Of a stretch of 64,000 nucleotides of DNA, positions 22,133 to 33,800 are shown in pieces. The translations under genes were made by a program, and so were the position numbers. Origin of the DNA: Ischnura elegans. Its lineage: Eukaryota > Arthropoda > Insecta > Odonata > Coenagrionidae. Location of the stretch: positions 16,386,001-16,450,000 of the forward strand of contig NC_060246.1 of the NCBI RefSeq assembly GCF_921293095.1, written 5' to 3'. Every line of letters starts with the position of its first letter. Position 1 is the first letter of the stretch. Under the pieces are notes generated by a model. That model had not been told where the DNA came from. It saw only the letters and a program-made list of their open reading frames with translations, and searched no databases.

Positions 22133-25100
22133 TAACTTCTACCGTGTAGAATTTTCTCCAACACCAAAATCTGTGAACCATGAGAACAGAACTTCATGTC
22201 TCACATGGCCAAAGTCAGTGAACATTGTGTGGATGCCATATTATGTAATTTTAGGCATTAATACTCGATATTCCATTTGGTTGCTGTATTTGGAGACTTT
22301 AATATGTAGTATATTTGCAGATTCATTTTCTACAAATTTGTATCAAAAAGTATATTTTTGTTAGGGAAAATGAATGAAGTGTGAACATTTGTTAGTATTT
22401 GAACATGAGTATTTCAGTTTAATAATAATTTACTGGGTTAATAGCAATTTTATGTGACTCAGTGAATGTTTTATCAGTTTCCGAGCCGATTGTACCACTG
22501 TGATTTTTTAGTTTCCCTTATTATTATGCAGGAGACAATATCTGAAGAATTCTCAATTAGTTATTAGACAAGGATTGTACTGGGTCAATCTGTAAATATG
22601 TGAGGAATTTTTTTTCTTATTTTTCAAGGGCAGAGAATCAGTTCTTAATCTAACTATGGCATGTACGGAGACCTCTTCATTCACATGTATTACAACATTT
22701 AATTTTGTAACTCAATATTTTTCTCACTCATGGCTACATATATATTGGTACCTAGGTGTTCCGTTGTGGAGTGGCGTTACTTAGTCATTGTTTTAATTCC
22801 TTGAGTGCTGTAATTTTAATTTTTGCCTCATGGGATGGTTTACCTTATAGTATTTGCATAGCTTAATGCATGAGTTGAGGGCTACTAGCTAGATAAGGGA
22901 AGGAATGAGAAGAAAAGAGATGAAGGAAGTATCCTGCATGCTGTTTGTATGCATGTGAGAAATGAATGAATGACTTTAATAGTATGTAATAGATTTTGAA
23001 GCGTAGGGTACATATGGCAATTGAAGGGGAGTGCTTCAGAAACCTTAAGCACGGTTTGAATCTGTCCCTGTGCCAAACCCCTGGTGTCTGTCACCATAAA
23101 TTCACTCCTACACAGGAAGATAGGTTCTATCAGATATGACGTTGGAATAAGTGGCAGCCATGTGGAGATTGTGAGCCTGGTTACTTTTTTCAAAGCTGGG
23201 AAAACAATTGGGTATCCAATTCAAATGATACCTCGTTATTTTTCATTGATTTCTATGCGTGCCTTCTTCCAAGAATGTATGTAATTTCTTATCCATCCAT
23301 TAATATTTCATATAAGAATTTACTGATCAATATAGTGGCTGTGAGACTGTGTACAATGTGTGAATGTTATTTCCCAGGTAATTAGAGATAAAACAATATG
23401 CGAAGCTTTTAAAGAAAAGGTTGTAAGATAGTGATGAGTATAGTCAGTTGAAGGATTTAGTAGTTTTCTCATGTCCAAATCTCCTATCATCAAGAGGGAC
23501 AGAGAATTTGAGTTTCTTTATGAAATCTCAGTTTTTTCAGGCTCCTTAAAATGTATTTCTCCATGTACTTCTTTCTAGTTAACCTGTCTTTTAAAAATGG
23601 TGGAATGTGATAGTGCTGGAATTTAATCAGACCTGTAACTGTTGACCGTATTGTAAATGAATTAGAGGAATTTCATGGACTGCTTTATTAATATTGTGGT
23701 TGTATGACATATGAATCATAAATTGTTTAACTTTTAACAGGTGGCTTTAATGCTGACTCACACACATGTATTGAATGCTTTACATTAAAAACATTTAATG
23801 AGACATTTCTTTGGGGATAGAGTGATAAATGGTTAAATTTTCACTGATTGAGTTGTCTTAATATGGAACACCACTTGCCCTCTTTTTTAAGCTGGCTCAT
23901 TTAGACTTTTTATGCAAAAAAATGTTGGTAGCCACTTTGATATTGGTGAAATATAATAAGGCAGAAATGACAAATTCAATTTTTTGTATCTCGACTCATT
24001 AAAATGTCATACAATAATCTTTATAGTGAAATGTTAATGCCTGCTATCTTGTGAATGCTCCTCCAGTATTTATGGAATGACTCAGTTTTTTTAATATTTC
24101 TATGCAGTATTTGATTGTCATTTTTATATATATCTAAGAGAATTTTAAATCCTAAAACTTTAATTTTTATAAAAAATTATTAAAAAGAACAAATTGTTTC
24201 ATCATTATGGCATAAGTATTTTTGGTTTATGAACAATTAGGTGTGCCCAATGTCTCATTGTGCAAACCAATAGATCGCTACATTAGTTTTTTTAATGCCA
24301 ACATTACATGGGTGTACAAAACGTAAATTTGGCATCAGACTCTTTTACTGGTTGTAATTAGCTTAAGTTAAGCGATTTTAATCTTTGTATTTATGCTCTT
24401 AGACTAATTTTTTCTCAATTTTATGCTATTTTTGTTATACATTTTTTTACATCTTACTAACTTAAATGCAAACATTCCAATAGTTATACCTTTTTGGAAC
24501 TCATGTTGTTTTGTTTTTTAACCACGTTGTGTATTACAGATAGGAGGTAGTGTTCTTGCCTCCAAATCTGCTTTTGTTTGTTTGATAAATGTTTTTAATT
24601 AATTAGTTTATGTGAATCCATTTTAAGCATGTTTTATACTCAATAGTCCATACTCTAAAAATAGCTTTGTTTTTTTATTGGACAGTATTTTATTTGTAGC
24701 TGAACCACTTGTAATGATGGATAACATATTTTTGCACCACATGGAATAATTAAACTGTTCAAAAATGAAATTTTGTTTGAATTATGCATTCCATTTTGTT
24801 ATATACAATTGTTATTATTATCAATTCAAGAAAAGGTTCATGATTAATAGTGTTTTTGTCAATTCAAATCCTTCATGATTGAAATTTCTGGAGGAATAAC
24901 AGCAAATTATGTATTGTCCATGTGATTTGTTTTAAATTGGTTAAATCAAATTGAGAGGACTGACGGGTGCACTTGTATAGAATACAAAGACCCAACATGA
25001 TAATGTAAGTTGGGGAATGTAGGTGATGGTCCACCTATTAAATTTTGTGTAGAAATCAAAAGTGTTTTCAATACTTTGTGAATGAGGTGGAATTGATTCA

Positions 25101-25476
25101 GAAGGTAAACTCTGTTTTTTTTCCTTACACTTAATTTTTGCCTTTGAGATTACTCAAAATATTTAAGTATATCTGTTCCTAATCCATTTTTGACGTACAT
25201 ATTTAGCATTGCTTGCAGTCATGACAAGTCCCCTAATAGCCAGTTTAAGGTTACAATCATTTTGAATTTTTGGGAGCTGTTATAATTATTAGTGGGTTTT
25301 CACTCTGGACTGAGCAAGTTTTTGAATTGTGATTTTTAAATTTGAGTTAAGTGTTCAGTAGTTATTTTCCTGGTGTGGCTTAGTGATGTGAAGTCTATGA
25401 AGCTGTGCTCAAAATTTTGGCTGGTGAGATGTCATGGAAAGATATAAGAAACTCATTTCATGGAGTAAAGAGTTCT
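22133..25476. other. Probable Nrx-IV 3' UTR and spacer to the convergent gene
   Basis: Very AT-rich with no supported coding region. It must hold the Nrx-IV 3' UTR and, at its right end, the 3' UTR of the convergent minus-strand gene. I cannot place polyadenylation sites with confidence. TTTATT (AATAAA on the minus strand) near 24670-24700 is a candidate signal for the minus-strand gene. Confidence 0.55.
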
Positions 25477-25931
25477 CTAAGTAAGAGAGTGTCTGGCGTT
25501 TGTGCATGGAAAGTAGGGAGGGGAGGATTTTGATGTGACCAAGGAAGTGGGTCCTGTGCAGGATGTGGGTGGAGTTGAGTCAGATGATGAAGAAGATAGC
25601 ACCTTCAAGTTTTTGTCTGAAAATTTATCATTCGGGTTCATTATGGATGACATAGGCTGCCTCTTTGTCCGTTTCTGTTTTCTGGAGCTTCTGTGTTTCA
25701 GGTAAGTTTTAATGTTGAATAGGCAATCAAGACAGTCTATCAGAGATTGCCTGCATTCTATGAGTATACTGAATTCCTTCTTGTCCACATTTTCATTTGA
25801 AATGCATCCTCTTGTCCTTTGAGGAATAACGTTCTCTTGGCAGTCAAGTAGATCCCTCACACATTGCTTTGTCTCCAAAATCAATGCTGACAGATCTTGG
25901 CATTCTTTGGTTAATCGTGGAATTACATTTC
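25477..25931 (-). CDS. Second coding exon of the unrecognised protein
   Basis: Carries codons 48-198 and the stop. The frame is also open for 16 bases upstream of the acceptor (an ATG at 25947), so an unspliced reading would give a 156-residue protein. The spliced model is preferred because the donor, acceptor and phase agree. Confidence 0.65.
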
Positions 25932-26124
25932 CTAAAGAAAGAATCATAATGTTGTTAATGTTTTTTTATATATTTTACTCACCTTCAACTTTTACAAATA
26001 AACTACCTGAAACCATATTATCTTGGCAATAAGTGTCATCTTGATTTTCGGTTTCTCCTACTGTAGTTTTCATGTCTGAAATTTGTTTTTGAGGAATTGA
26101 AAGTCTATTATTTGATTTTTCCAT
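25477..26124 (-). CDS. Unrecognised Cys/Ser-rich protein, 198 residues, two coding exons
   Basis: Minus strand, CDS complement(join(25477..25931, 25983..26124)). The ATG at 26124 opens 47 codons plus one base ending in the consensus donor GTGAGT (25982-25977). After a 51-bp intron, acceptor TTTAG (26-nt upstream A/T/C-rich) restores the frame as Glu-Gly-Asn. The protein is hydrophilic, with no signal peptide or membrane helix. Residues about 48-130 hold regularly spaced Cys and Leu-Asp-Cys pairs (LLDCQENVIP, CLDCLFNIK), suggesting two related helical segments. Then follow a basic patch (HRSSRKQKRTKRQ) and a Ser/Thr/Pro-rich, disordered tail. A TTAG just before the ATG could be another acceptor, so 5' non-coding or further coding exons may exist. 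I do not recognise a family. It is convergent with Nrx-IV and divergent from MNS1. Confidence 0.62.
25983..26124 (-). CDS. First coding exon of the unrecognised protein
   Basis: Starts MEKSNNRLSIPQ and ends SLFVKVE plus one base before donor GTGAGT. Gln/Thr/Asp-rich, no domain seen. Confidence 0.6.
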
Positions 26125-27770
26125 TGGCTCCTAAGAAATTTGATTAACTTTTCTTCTCTCACCGCCGATAATGTAGTTTATTTTTGATTCCCTTCTTTAG
26201 TATTCTGAATTAACAGCCCGTAAGCATGAGGAACCATTGGAATCTTGAGATTGGCATATTCAGGTTACTATGTGGATGGAAAAAAAACGGTGCCTTGGGC
26301 TTAGTGACCTCAAAACAACTATAATAATCACATTATATTCTCGAACATACTTGGCTAAACCACAGTATAGCGGGAATGACTTAATGTTGAACAGCCCTAG
26401 ATGTCTTTTTTCCAAAATTTAACTTCTTCAACAGCCTCTACTCCCACTTACAAGGAGCTACATACGTGATCAATATACACCCCTGGTTTAAATTATCAGA
26501 ACAATGCAATCGACTCGAACTGGAAAATTAAACTTGGGCAGACCACAAAATCACTAGGCAGTGCAAAGGAAAGAGAATTTAGATCCAGAGGAAATTACAT
26601 ACCAGCACTTGTTTTGCAAATACCAATCCAAGTTATAATACGACAGCACTTCTGCGGTAGTTACTCTTAATTTATTTTAGAAGAGGAAGAGCTCCATAAT
26701 AGTTAGTACCATCGTATTATTCTTCCTAGACTCCGTCTTTAAGCGTTCTCAAAAATATGAATTAATAGTTTTCAAGTTCAAATGTGTGTACATGAGCGCT
26801 TCGTGCGTGCGCGATCTTCATTTATCTTGTCGATTTCGGTTGTTTTGTTTACGCGTTTACGCCGTTTGAACTACGCACGTACCGACTCTGTACTCATTTG
26901 TGGCTCAAGATATTGCATATTGGCTCAATTTGGCTGTGGGTTTTTCATTTGTTCCTCTGCTATGTGCGTGTATCAATCCGTCCATATATTAATTTCTGCG
27001 AATGTTGCCTGTATCTTAAGAGTAACTGTTCGAATTTCAGGCGATGGTCACCGGTAGGATACAGCGGGATCTTGAAGCACAGGTGTACATTGTTCACCCC
27101 GTCCTAATAAGATAAGCAGTAATGCGCTAATTTTTAATAATCATAAATGTACTCTTTTTCCCACTATTCGATTGTGAGCTTCATCTTTATTGTTGTCCCC
27201 TCATTTAGGAAGGTAAATTCCTTGAAGTGAATTATACCGGTGCGCGCCAGTTTTCTTATTTCTGTCTGTCTAACCGTCTTGGCCGTTGGTGACTTCTCAC
27301 ATTTCTTATGCAGGAGAATACCACGAAATTTCCCCCAGAATTTTCCGAGAAATGTCATTTATTTTGTCCATGGATGTTCACATTTTTGACTTCGAAAACA
27401 CTCGAGTTATTTTACTTCACGTTTAGTTAAACCATCACTATAGCTGAAGCGATAGTTGTACAAAACGTACTTCTGTTAATCGAATTCTTCAATCATTATC
27501 GTTATTTATGACGGGGAAAAATGATATTGGTTCGTGGAATTGCCTAATGTTAGTACCAATTTAAAACAGAAACCTTTTTGTTGCGTTTCGTGCTACGAAA
27601 CGTATTACGCGTTATACTTATTGTGTTCCTCTAGTAATCACAAAACTACAGTTACCTGCATGTAGGTTTCATTTTGAGTTTTTAATACTGGGAGTGGAAA
27701 TAAATCGGTTGATGATTTAATGGTGGTGGTTCACATTGGACTCACATGTGGCTGATTCTTATTTCAGAAA
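26125..27770. promoter_or_regulatory. Head-to-head intergenic region, possible bidirectional promoter
   Basis: The 1.6 kb between the start codons of the minus-strand gene and MNS1. It should hold both promoters and 5' non-coding exons. Its middle (about 26780-27110) is richer in CG dinucleotides than the surrounding AT-rich DNA and is open for 91 codons by chance, which fits a promoter/5' UTR rather than a gene. No TATA box stands out. The MNS1 start exon has an acceptor (atttcag) three bases before its ATG, so an upstream non-coding exon is expected here. Confidence 0.45.
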
Positions 27771-27868
27771 ATGGAGGAGTGGAGAGCTTTAATCAATAAA
27801 TCAGGCAAGAACCTAAACAATGAACCTGAAGTTTGCCGTCAGATGCAGTTTGTGGAGATGAAGTTGAG
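27771..27868 (+). CDS. MNS1: MNS1 exon 1 (first coding)
   Basis: Acceptor atttcag ends at 27767, three bases before the ATG, so the true exon starts at 27768 with short 5' UTR. Encodes MEEWRALINKSG to KLR; donor GTTTGT at 27869; leaves in phase 2. Confidence 0.75.
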
Positions 27869-30800
27869 GTTTGTAGGGAGTTCATCCTCCTTCAACTTTG
27901 CATAAATATAGATTCCTTTAACATGTTTTACCTTGCTGAGGTGAAACGCAATGACTTATGTTGCGGAAATGGCTTGAGAACTTGACTTACTCTCATTAGG
28001 GCTGCCTTCTTGATAGGTGGAATCATGAACATACATATTAATATATGTTCATGAGTGGAATGGTAGGAGCCACATGACGGTGTCTTATGAAAATTACTGT
28101 TTAATTTACCTTGGGAAACCCAGGCAGATATTTCTTACCTGAAAACATAGAACATTATGAATTCATTAACCTTGTAAACTCATGAAATGGGAACCATTTT
28201 ATGATCAGGGATTGTGTAGACATCTAGAGAGGTAAGACCCTTGAGGTTGATATTATGTGAAATCCTAGCAGACTTAACAGTAGTCAGGAGAGTCAAAACA
28301 AAAAGACAACAATGGAGGAGGTGCAGAGGGATGTATTAGCCTTTAATGTTAGTGTAGAGGTAAGGGTGAGGTACTAAGAAAATTTCACCAGGAAATGAAA
28401 AAAGGGGGAATTAATATTTTTTAAATTTCATAACTTATTTTCCTTTATTATATTCTAAAAAAGAACCTGTTTCAGTCTTTTTAGGCTATTATCAAGAGTA
28501 TATTATTATTGAGGATATCAACATTCGGCAATTGGAAGATCAGTTACATGAAGTTCCCTACTCTATTCTCCCTCATCTATTTTATGGCAACTGCAGGATT
28601 CTTCAGTTTTATGTCCTTCATCACCTGCTAAATGTATCTCACTCATGGCCTTCGTCTGCCTTTCTTCCATTTCATATGTGCTTCAAAAATTGCTTTCGTC
28701 AGACCACTGTCTCTCCATGATGCTGCCGTTTAAGTCATCCCATATTCATCTCAAGGTTTTCAAAGGACTTCTTTCATCTCCTAGGGCCCCCACGCACTGG
28801 CAACTTTTACAAAGCAACTATTTAGTTGTTTTGAGGAAGTTCCAATGAAACTCATAGCATTGACTCTGGCCTCGCACACTGTCAACATTTTAGTTGCGGA
28901 AACTAAAAAGTCGCCTGTGCGCGGGGCCGCAGTCAATGCTATGTATTTCATTGAGGCTTCCACAAAGCAACTAAACAGTTGCTTTGTAAAAGTGTCCAGT
29001 GCGCGGGGGCCCTTACTCTTCTTAATATTTCTTCATTAATCACGTGTTTTGACCATTTTAACTTCCTCGTTCTTTACGAAACACCACGTTTTGAAACTTC
29101 AGTCGTTTGAGCCAACCTTTCTCTGCTTCTGCCATCGTTCATGCCTATAGTTAAAACTATCATTGAGAAGCATGCTCCAAATTTTAAGTACTGATGAATT
29201 GCCTCCTTACTTCAACGGTTGTATTCCTGGCTGTTGAGAGACTCTTCATTGTGAAGGGGGGATCCCTCTTCTCTTCTGCTATTTTAGTATGTTGGGAGAG
29301 TATTTGGGCATTAGCTAGCAAGAGGTGATCAGGGAAGATAAAGTCTCTCATCCCCACTCGTATGAAATGGAGTTAAAACTTAGCAATTTTTATGCTTTTA
29401 AAGTGTTGAGAATGGAGATGATTCACAGAATTAACAGAGGGATTCACAGAGTCATGGAAGTGATTCTGTGAAAGGTGAGACTTGGACGTCAGTACCTTAG
29501 GTGATTGTTTGACTTCCTCTCCTGTGAACACCAGGCAAAGGCTTCGTGAGGAGAGCGTTGAGCTGAGGGAGTTGGAGAGCAAGCTAAAGACAGCTTATGT
29601 GAACAAGGAGCTGCATGCCCAGCTGGCGGAGAAGGAGGCAGACAAACTGGCTCAGCAGGTGAGGCATAGGCGGATCTAGGGGAGGGGGGGGGGCATGTGC
29701 CTCCCCCCAGACCCTTAAAAAATATGCAAGATTTTTAATACGGTCCCATTATCATTGCGTTCGTTTTGTATTACGAGGTATCCTTGTGCCCCCCCCCCCC
29801 TCCAGAACAAAATCCTGGATACGGCCTTGCTTGTGTCCCCCCCAGAAAGAAATCCTGGATCCGCCCCTGAGGTGAGGGTCAAACCAGCATTAAAATTCAC
29901 CAAAGTTTGAGCTGAATTAGCAATCGGTGAGTCTAATCATGAGTTTGGAATGGTGCCAAAATCACAATATATGTCCTTAAAATGCTGTTTTTAACCGTTT
30001 TACCTTCAGGGGTCATGGGGAGGTCAATGTGGTGCTATGGTGGACTATTGAGGCAACCATTTTGCCAAACCAAAGGTCATGAAGTGTGCCAAAGATAATG
30101 ATGAAGCTTGTATATCCAAATTGCTACCCATTCGACCACCAATGGTCATACGGGGGTGGAAGGCCAGTGGGGTATGAGCCTGCGTATGAAGGAAGCAATG
30201 TGCCAAACAATAGATTTCAAAGATTTCCCAATTTAAAGCTGAGATCCTAAGAATTCTCTCTCTAACTTTTCAAACTCAAACGAATTAAATAGATGGCTTC
30301 AAATGGTTGTAGTCTCAATGTTAAAAATGTCCTAAATACCCCACACATAATACTCTAAGGAGAATCGTGGCAGACTTCGAAATATTGTGCTGCTATGTGC
30401 GGCTTCAGCTCAGCTTTGAGGCTCTCAACCAGGCGTGGCTTCTCCTTCATGTTGCCATCCTTGATGGACCATGGGGGCCTAACATCTAGTACCATGAGCC
30501 TTGGTACAATTGCTATGGGAATTCATGAACCTGGGTAGCGAAGTGGCCCAGAAAGCTAAAGGTCCAATTTCACTGTCGTTCAGGCAGCAGATTTCGAAAT
30601 ATTACGCCCTACGTAAGATCTAGGTGAAAGCTGTAACTTTTAAGTTGTACATTATAAACTCTCATGCTCTCAAGATTGTTTCATAATCATTCATTGAAGA
30701 ACCAAATTTATTGGACGTCGACACAGAAGAACTCCTTCCCATGGGGGAAAAAGCTAGATTATGCTTGAATAGCCTTCATGGTAGCGACAGGCTCACTATC

Positions 30801-33800
30801 CTGCCCTGCACTAGGGCACACCTAGGCTACTTTTTCGCATCTGTATCAACTTGGATGATTTCAAATTTTTGGATTCTGGGCTGGTGCCATAATTTTTTGA
30901 CAGTGCTACGGATATTCAAACGCTTTGGATAATGACATTCATTTGCCACTGCCTTAAAAGGCTTCAACTAGACTGTGGACATTACCATGATATTTGCCAG
31001 GAGTAAAAGAAAAAAGGATCCAAAGCATTCAAGCTAGGGATTGTGTGTGTGTGCATTTTTTGTATAAAAAATTACCTGTCTCCTTGTGCAAGGGTAGCCA
31101 CTGTGGGTTATGAAAACATTGAATGAGAGGACATTGAGGAATGGAAAGTAAAGAAGTAAAAGAGACGATCACTTTAATTTCTGTAAGCTTTCTCTGCCAA
31201 GTGGGCCGGTCATCATGCAAAAATTCTAACTTACAGGGTCCGTTCAATAAGTATCGGGACTGGTTTGCTGTTGCCTCAACAATACGGTGAATGGGGGTCC
31301 GTCTTGTCAGCTAGGTAGGGAGGGGTCCTCCACCTCTCAGGCGCACTTTAGTTCATTCGCCTCCGGGCATGTGTTGAGACAGCAGGTTTATTTTTGTGAC
31401 GTGTGATTGTTTGTGGTGCCGTCGCTTCCCGTCATGGAGTCCACTGTCGAGCAACGCATTGGTGTGAATTTTTGCGTTAAACTCGGGATATTGGCATCGG
31501 AGGCTCTTGAACTCATTAAACTGGCTTATGGGTATGATGCCTTAAGCCGCACAAGAGTTTTTGAGTGGCACAAAATGTTTAAGGTAGGCTGGGAGCTCGT
31601 CCATAACGAGCACTGAGTAGGACACGATCGCTCAAACCGATGCTTAGGTGGGCAAAGTTAAAAGCGTTTTGTACTCTGAACCATCGCCCTTATCAGTGAG
31701 GAGACTGGCCTTTCAGTCGGAACCGTCCACACCATTGTAACAGATGATATTGCAATGAGTAAATGTGCGCTAAGCTGGTGCGACATTGTGCAACGCTCGT
31801 GTGCTCAGCCATTGCCAAGAATTGGAAACATCACTCCATGACAATGTGCCGTGCCACAGTGCGATTGTTGTGCGGCAGCTGCTAGCGAAATTCAGCGTGG
31901 TAGTGTTGCCTCACCCTCCCTACAGCCTTCACCTGGCTCCACCTGACTTTTTCCTGTTTCTGAAAATAAAAAGGGAGCTCAAAGGATATCGGCTCGACTC
32001 CATTGAGGCGGTTCAAGCAGTGACGACTAAGGCTCTGAACATTATTTCAGAAACCTACTTTCAGGGGGCTTTCGATGAGTGGTAGATGCAGCAAACTAAG
32101 TGTATCGATACAGGAGGAATGAATTTTGAAGACTATTAAGTAATTATTATGATAACTGCAATGAATTTTGATTTTTGAAACCAGTCTCGATAATTATTGG
32201 ACAGACCCTATACACATATAATTTTAGAATTAGGCCTTAGGTCAAATCCTGTCGTAGCCGGAGTTCAATCCTGAGGGAAGATTTTGTAATTTAAGTATAT
32301 CGGGACTAGCCTCGATGATATCTTTACAGAGTCACCCACAATGCACAAATTGTGCAAAAAATCCAGAGAACGATTTGGTCTGCTTGTAACATCATATGCT
32401 CAGCAGTCCATACCACCTTGTCTGTTATAGTCCTCAGATATATCCACAGAGAAGAATGACGCCTCAGTAGCTTGACTGGCTAAAGCACTTGACTGGAAAT
32501 TTGGAGATCTGGCTTCGAATCCTGGTCAAGGCGAACGATTTTTTTCTGTGGATTTTTTGCACGGAACATTTTGTTATACTGAGGAGTTAGATGGAAGAAG
32601 AGACTTCATTGTCTAAATCTATCCCCAATAAAGGAATTTTATCATAAATATTTTCCACCTTTATGACCCTGATGGTGACTGCCCTTATGACCGTGCAGTG
32701 GTCAAAGTTCGATTTTCATAAGTGACAGTAACTTTATTGTGATTCCTATGGCCTATGGTCTTAGAAATTTAGTTTTTGCCCTGAATTCCAGTCTTTTTTT
32801 TAATCTTGAATACTTACGCATAAAAATCCCAATCGGAAAACTGTAATTATAGTAAGTGACTTGATTTATGGGGTCAACATGTCATTATTGTAAAATTTGG
32901 TATTTGGTGCCCTGAAAATGTAACATATGACCTTGACTTCCAGTTGCGTAGCCAAGCGGGAGAGTAGGGGATGTAGACCTCCCCCCCCCCCCCCAAATAT
33001 AAAAACAAAATTATTTTCCTTCATAAAAGAAAACAAAGTATTGAAAAATCATGAATTTAAAAAATATTTCTTTAACAAAGGAAGGTTTTTCGATTATGAA
33101 AAGTGTTAAAATTAGTTTAAAACCCATTACTTAGTACCCTGTTTTTTAAAAATTTTCCCCCTTGGTTTTGGACCTCCCCAAACAAAATTCCTGGCTACAC
33201 CACTGTTTACTTCAGTGTTTGACAAATTTTACATGTCAATTTTTGTGTCTTTAATCAGAAATACTAAATAATATTATACCGAAGAAAGATTTAGTGCATT
33301 CCCGGTGAATAGACTTTGTGAAGAGTTTCCGGGATGGCCACCGGGTCAGGAACTGCATTACCGCCGATGTTTCGATGTCCAACTCGGTCATCAAAGCATT
33401 GGCAGTAAAGCAGTTCATGACCTGAGAACTCTTCTAATAAATTAGTGCTGATTATTGAGTAAGTCTGTATTTAAAACAACCATTTAAGCCCACATCTACA
33501 TCTATTTTCTGCTCTATCAAACCAGAAATCTCTGATTGTAACCAAACAAGTTTCTCGGTATGAAATAAGCATGGAAAGTATTGTGGATGTACTAATTTTG
33601 GTTTTTTAAATTTATAATTGAGTCTGAGGGCATAGCTGTTATGTCCTGCTCTGCATTGTTAAAAGACCTCAGCTGTATTAATCAATATCTCTCTCTCCTG
33701 GGGAGTTTGGTTGCCCAAAAATTGATCGCCCCAGAAAGGAGAAGGGTTTTCTAGCAGTTGAATTTAATGAGTAAACTAGGCTTCAGATGGGGCTAGAAAA

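Noticed and set aside
26782..27057. 91-codon frame upstream of MNS1 as a possible MNS1 first exon
   Set aside because: Joining a short exon ending at the GTAGGA near 27053 to the exon at 27768 puts a stop within about 13 codons, and the frame has no MNS1 similarity.
28781..29039. Two 60-64-codon frames with the same peptide on opposite strands
   Set aside because: They are the two arms of a palindrome, not duplicated genes.
32456..32536. tRNA gene
   Set aside because: A- and B-box-like motifs are present but the acceptor and anticodon stems do not pair into a cloverleaf. Treated as a SINE head; the same applies to 51655-51745 and 61153-61228.
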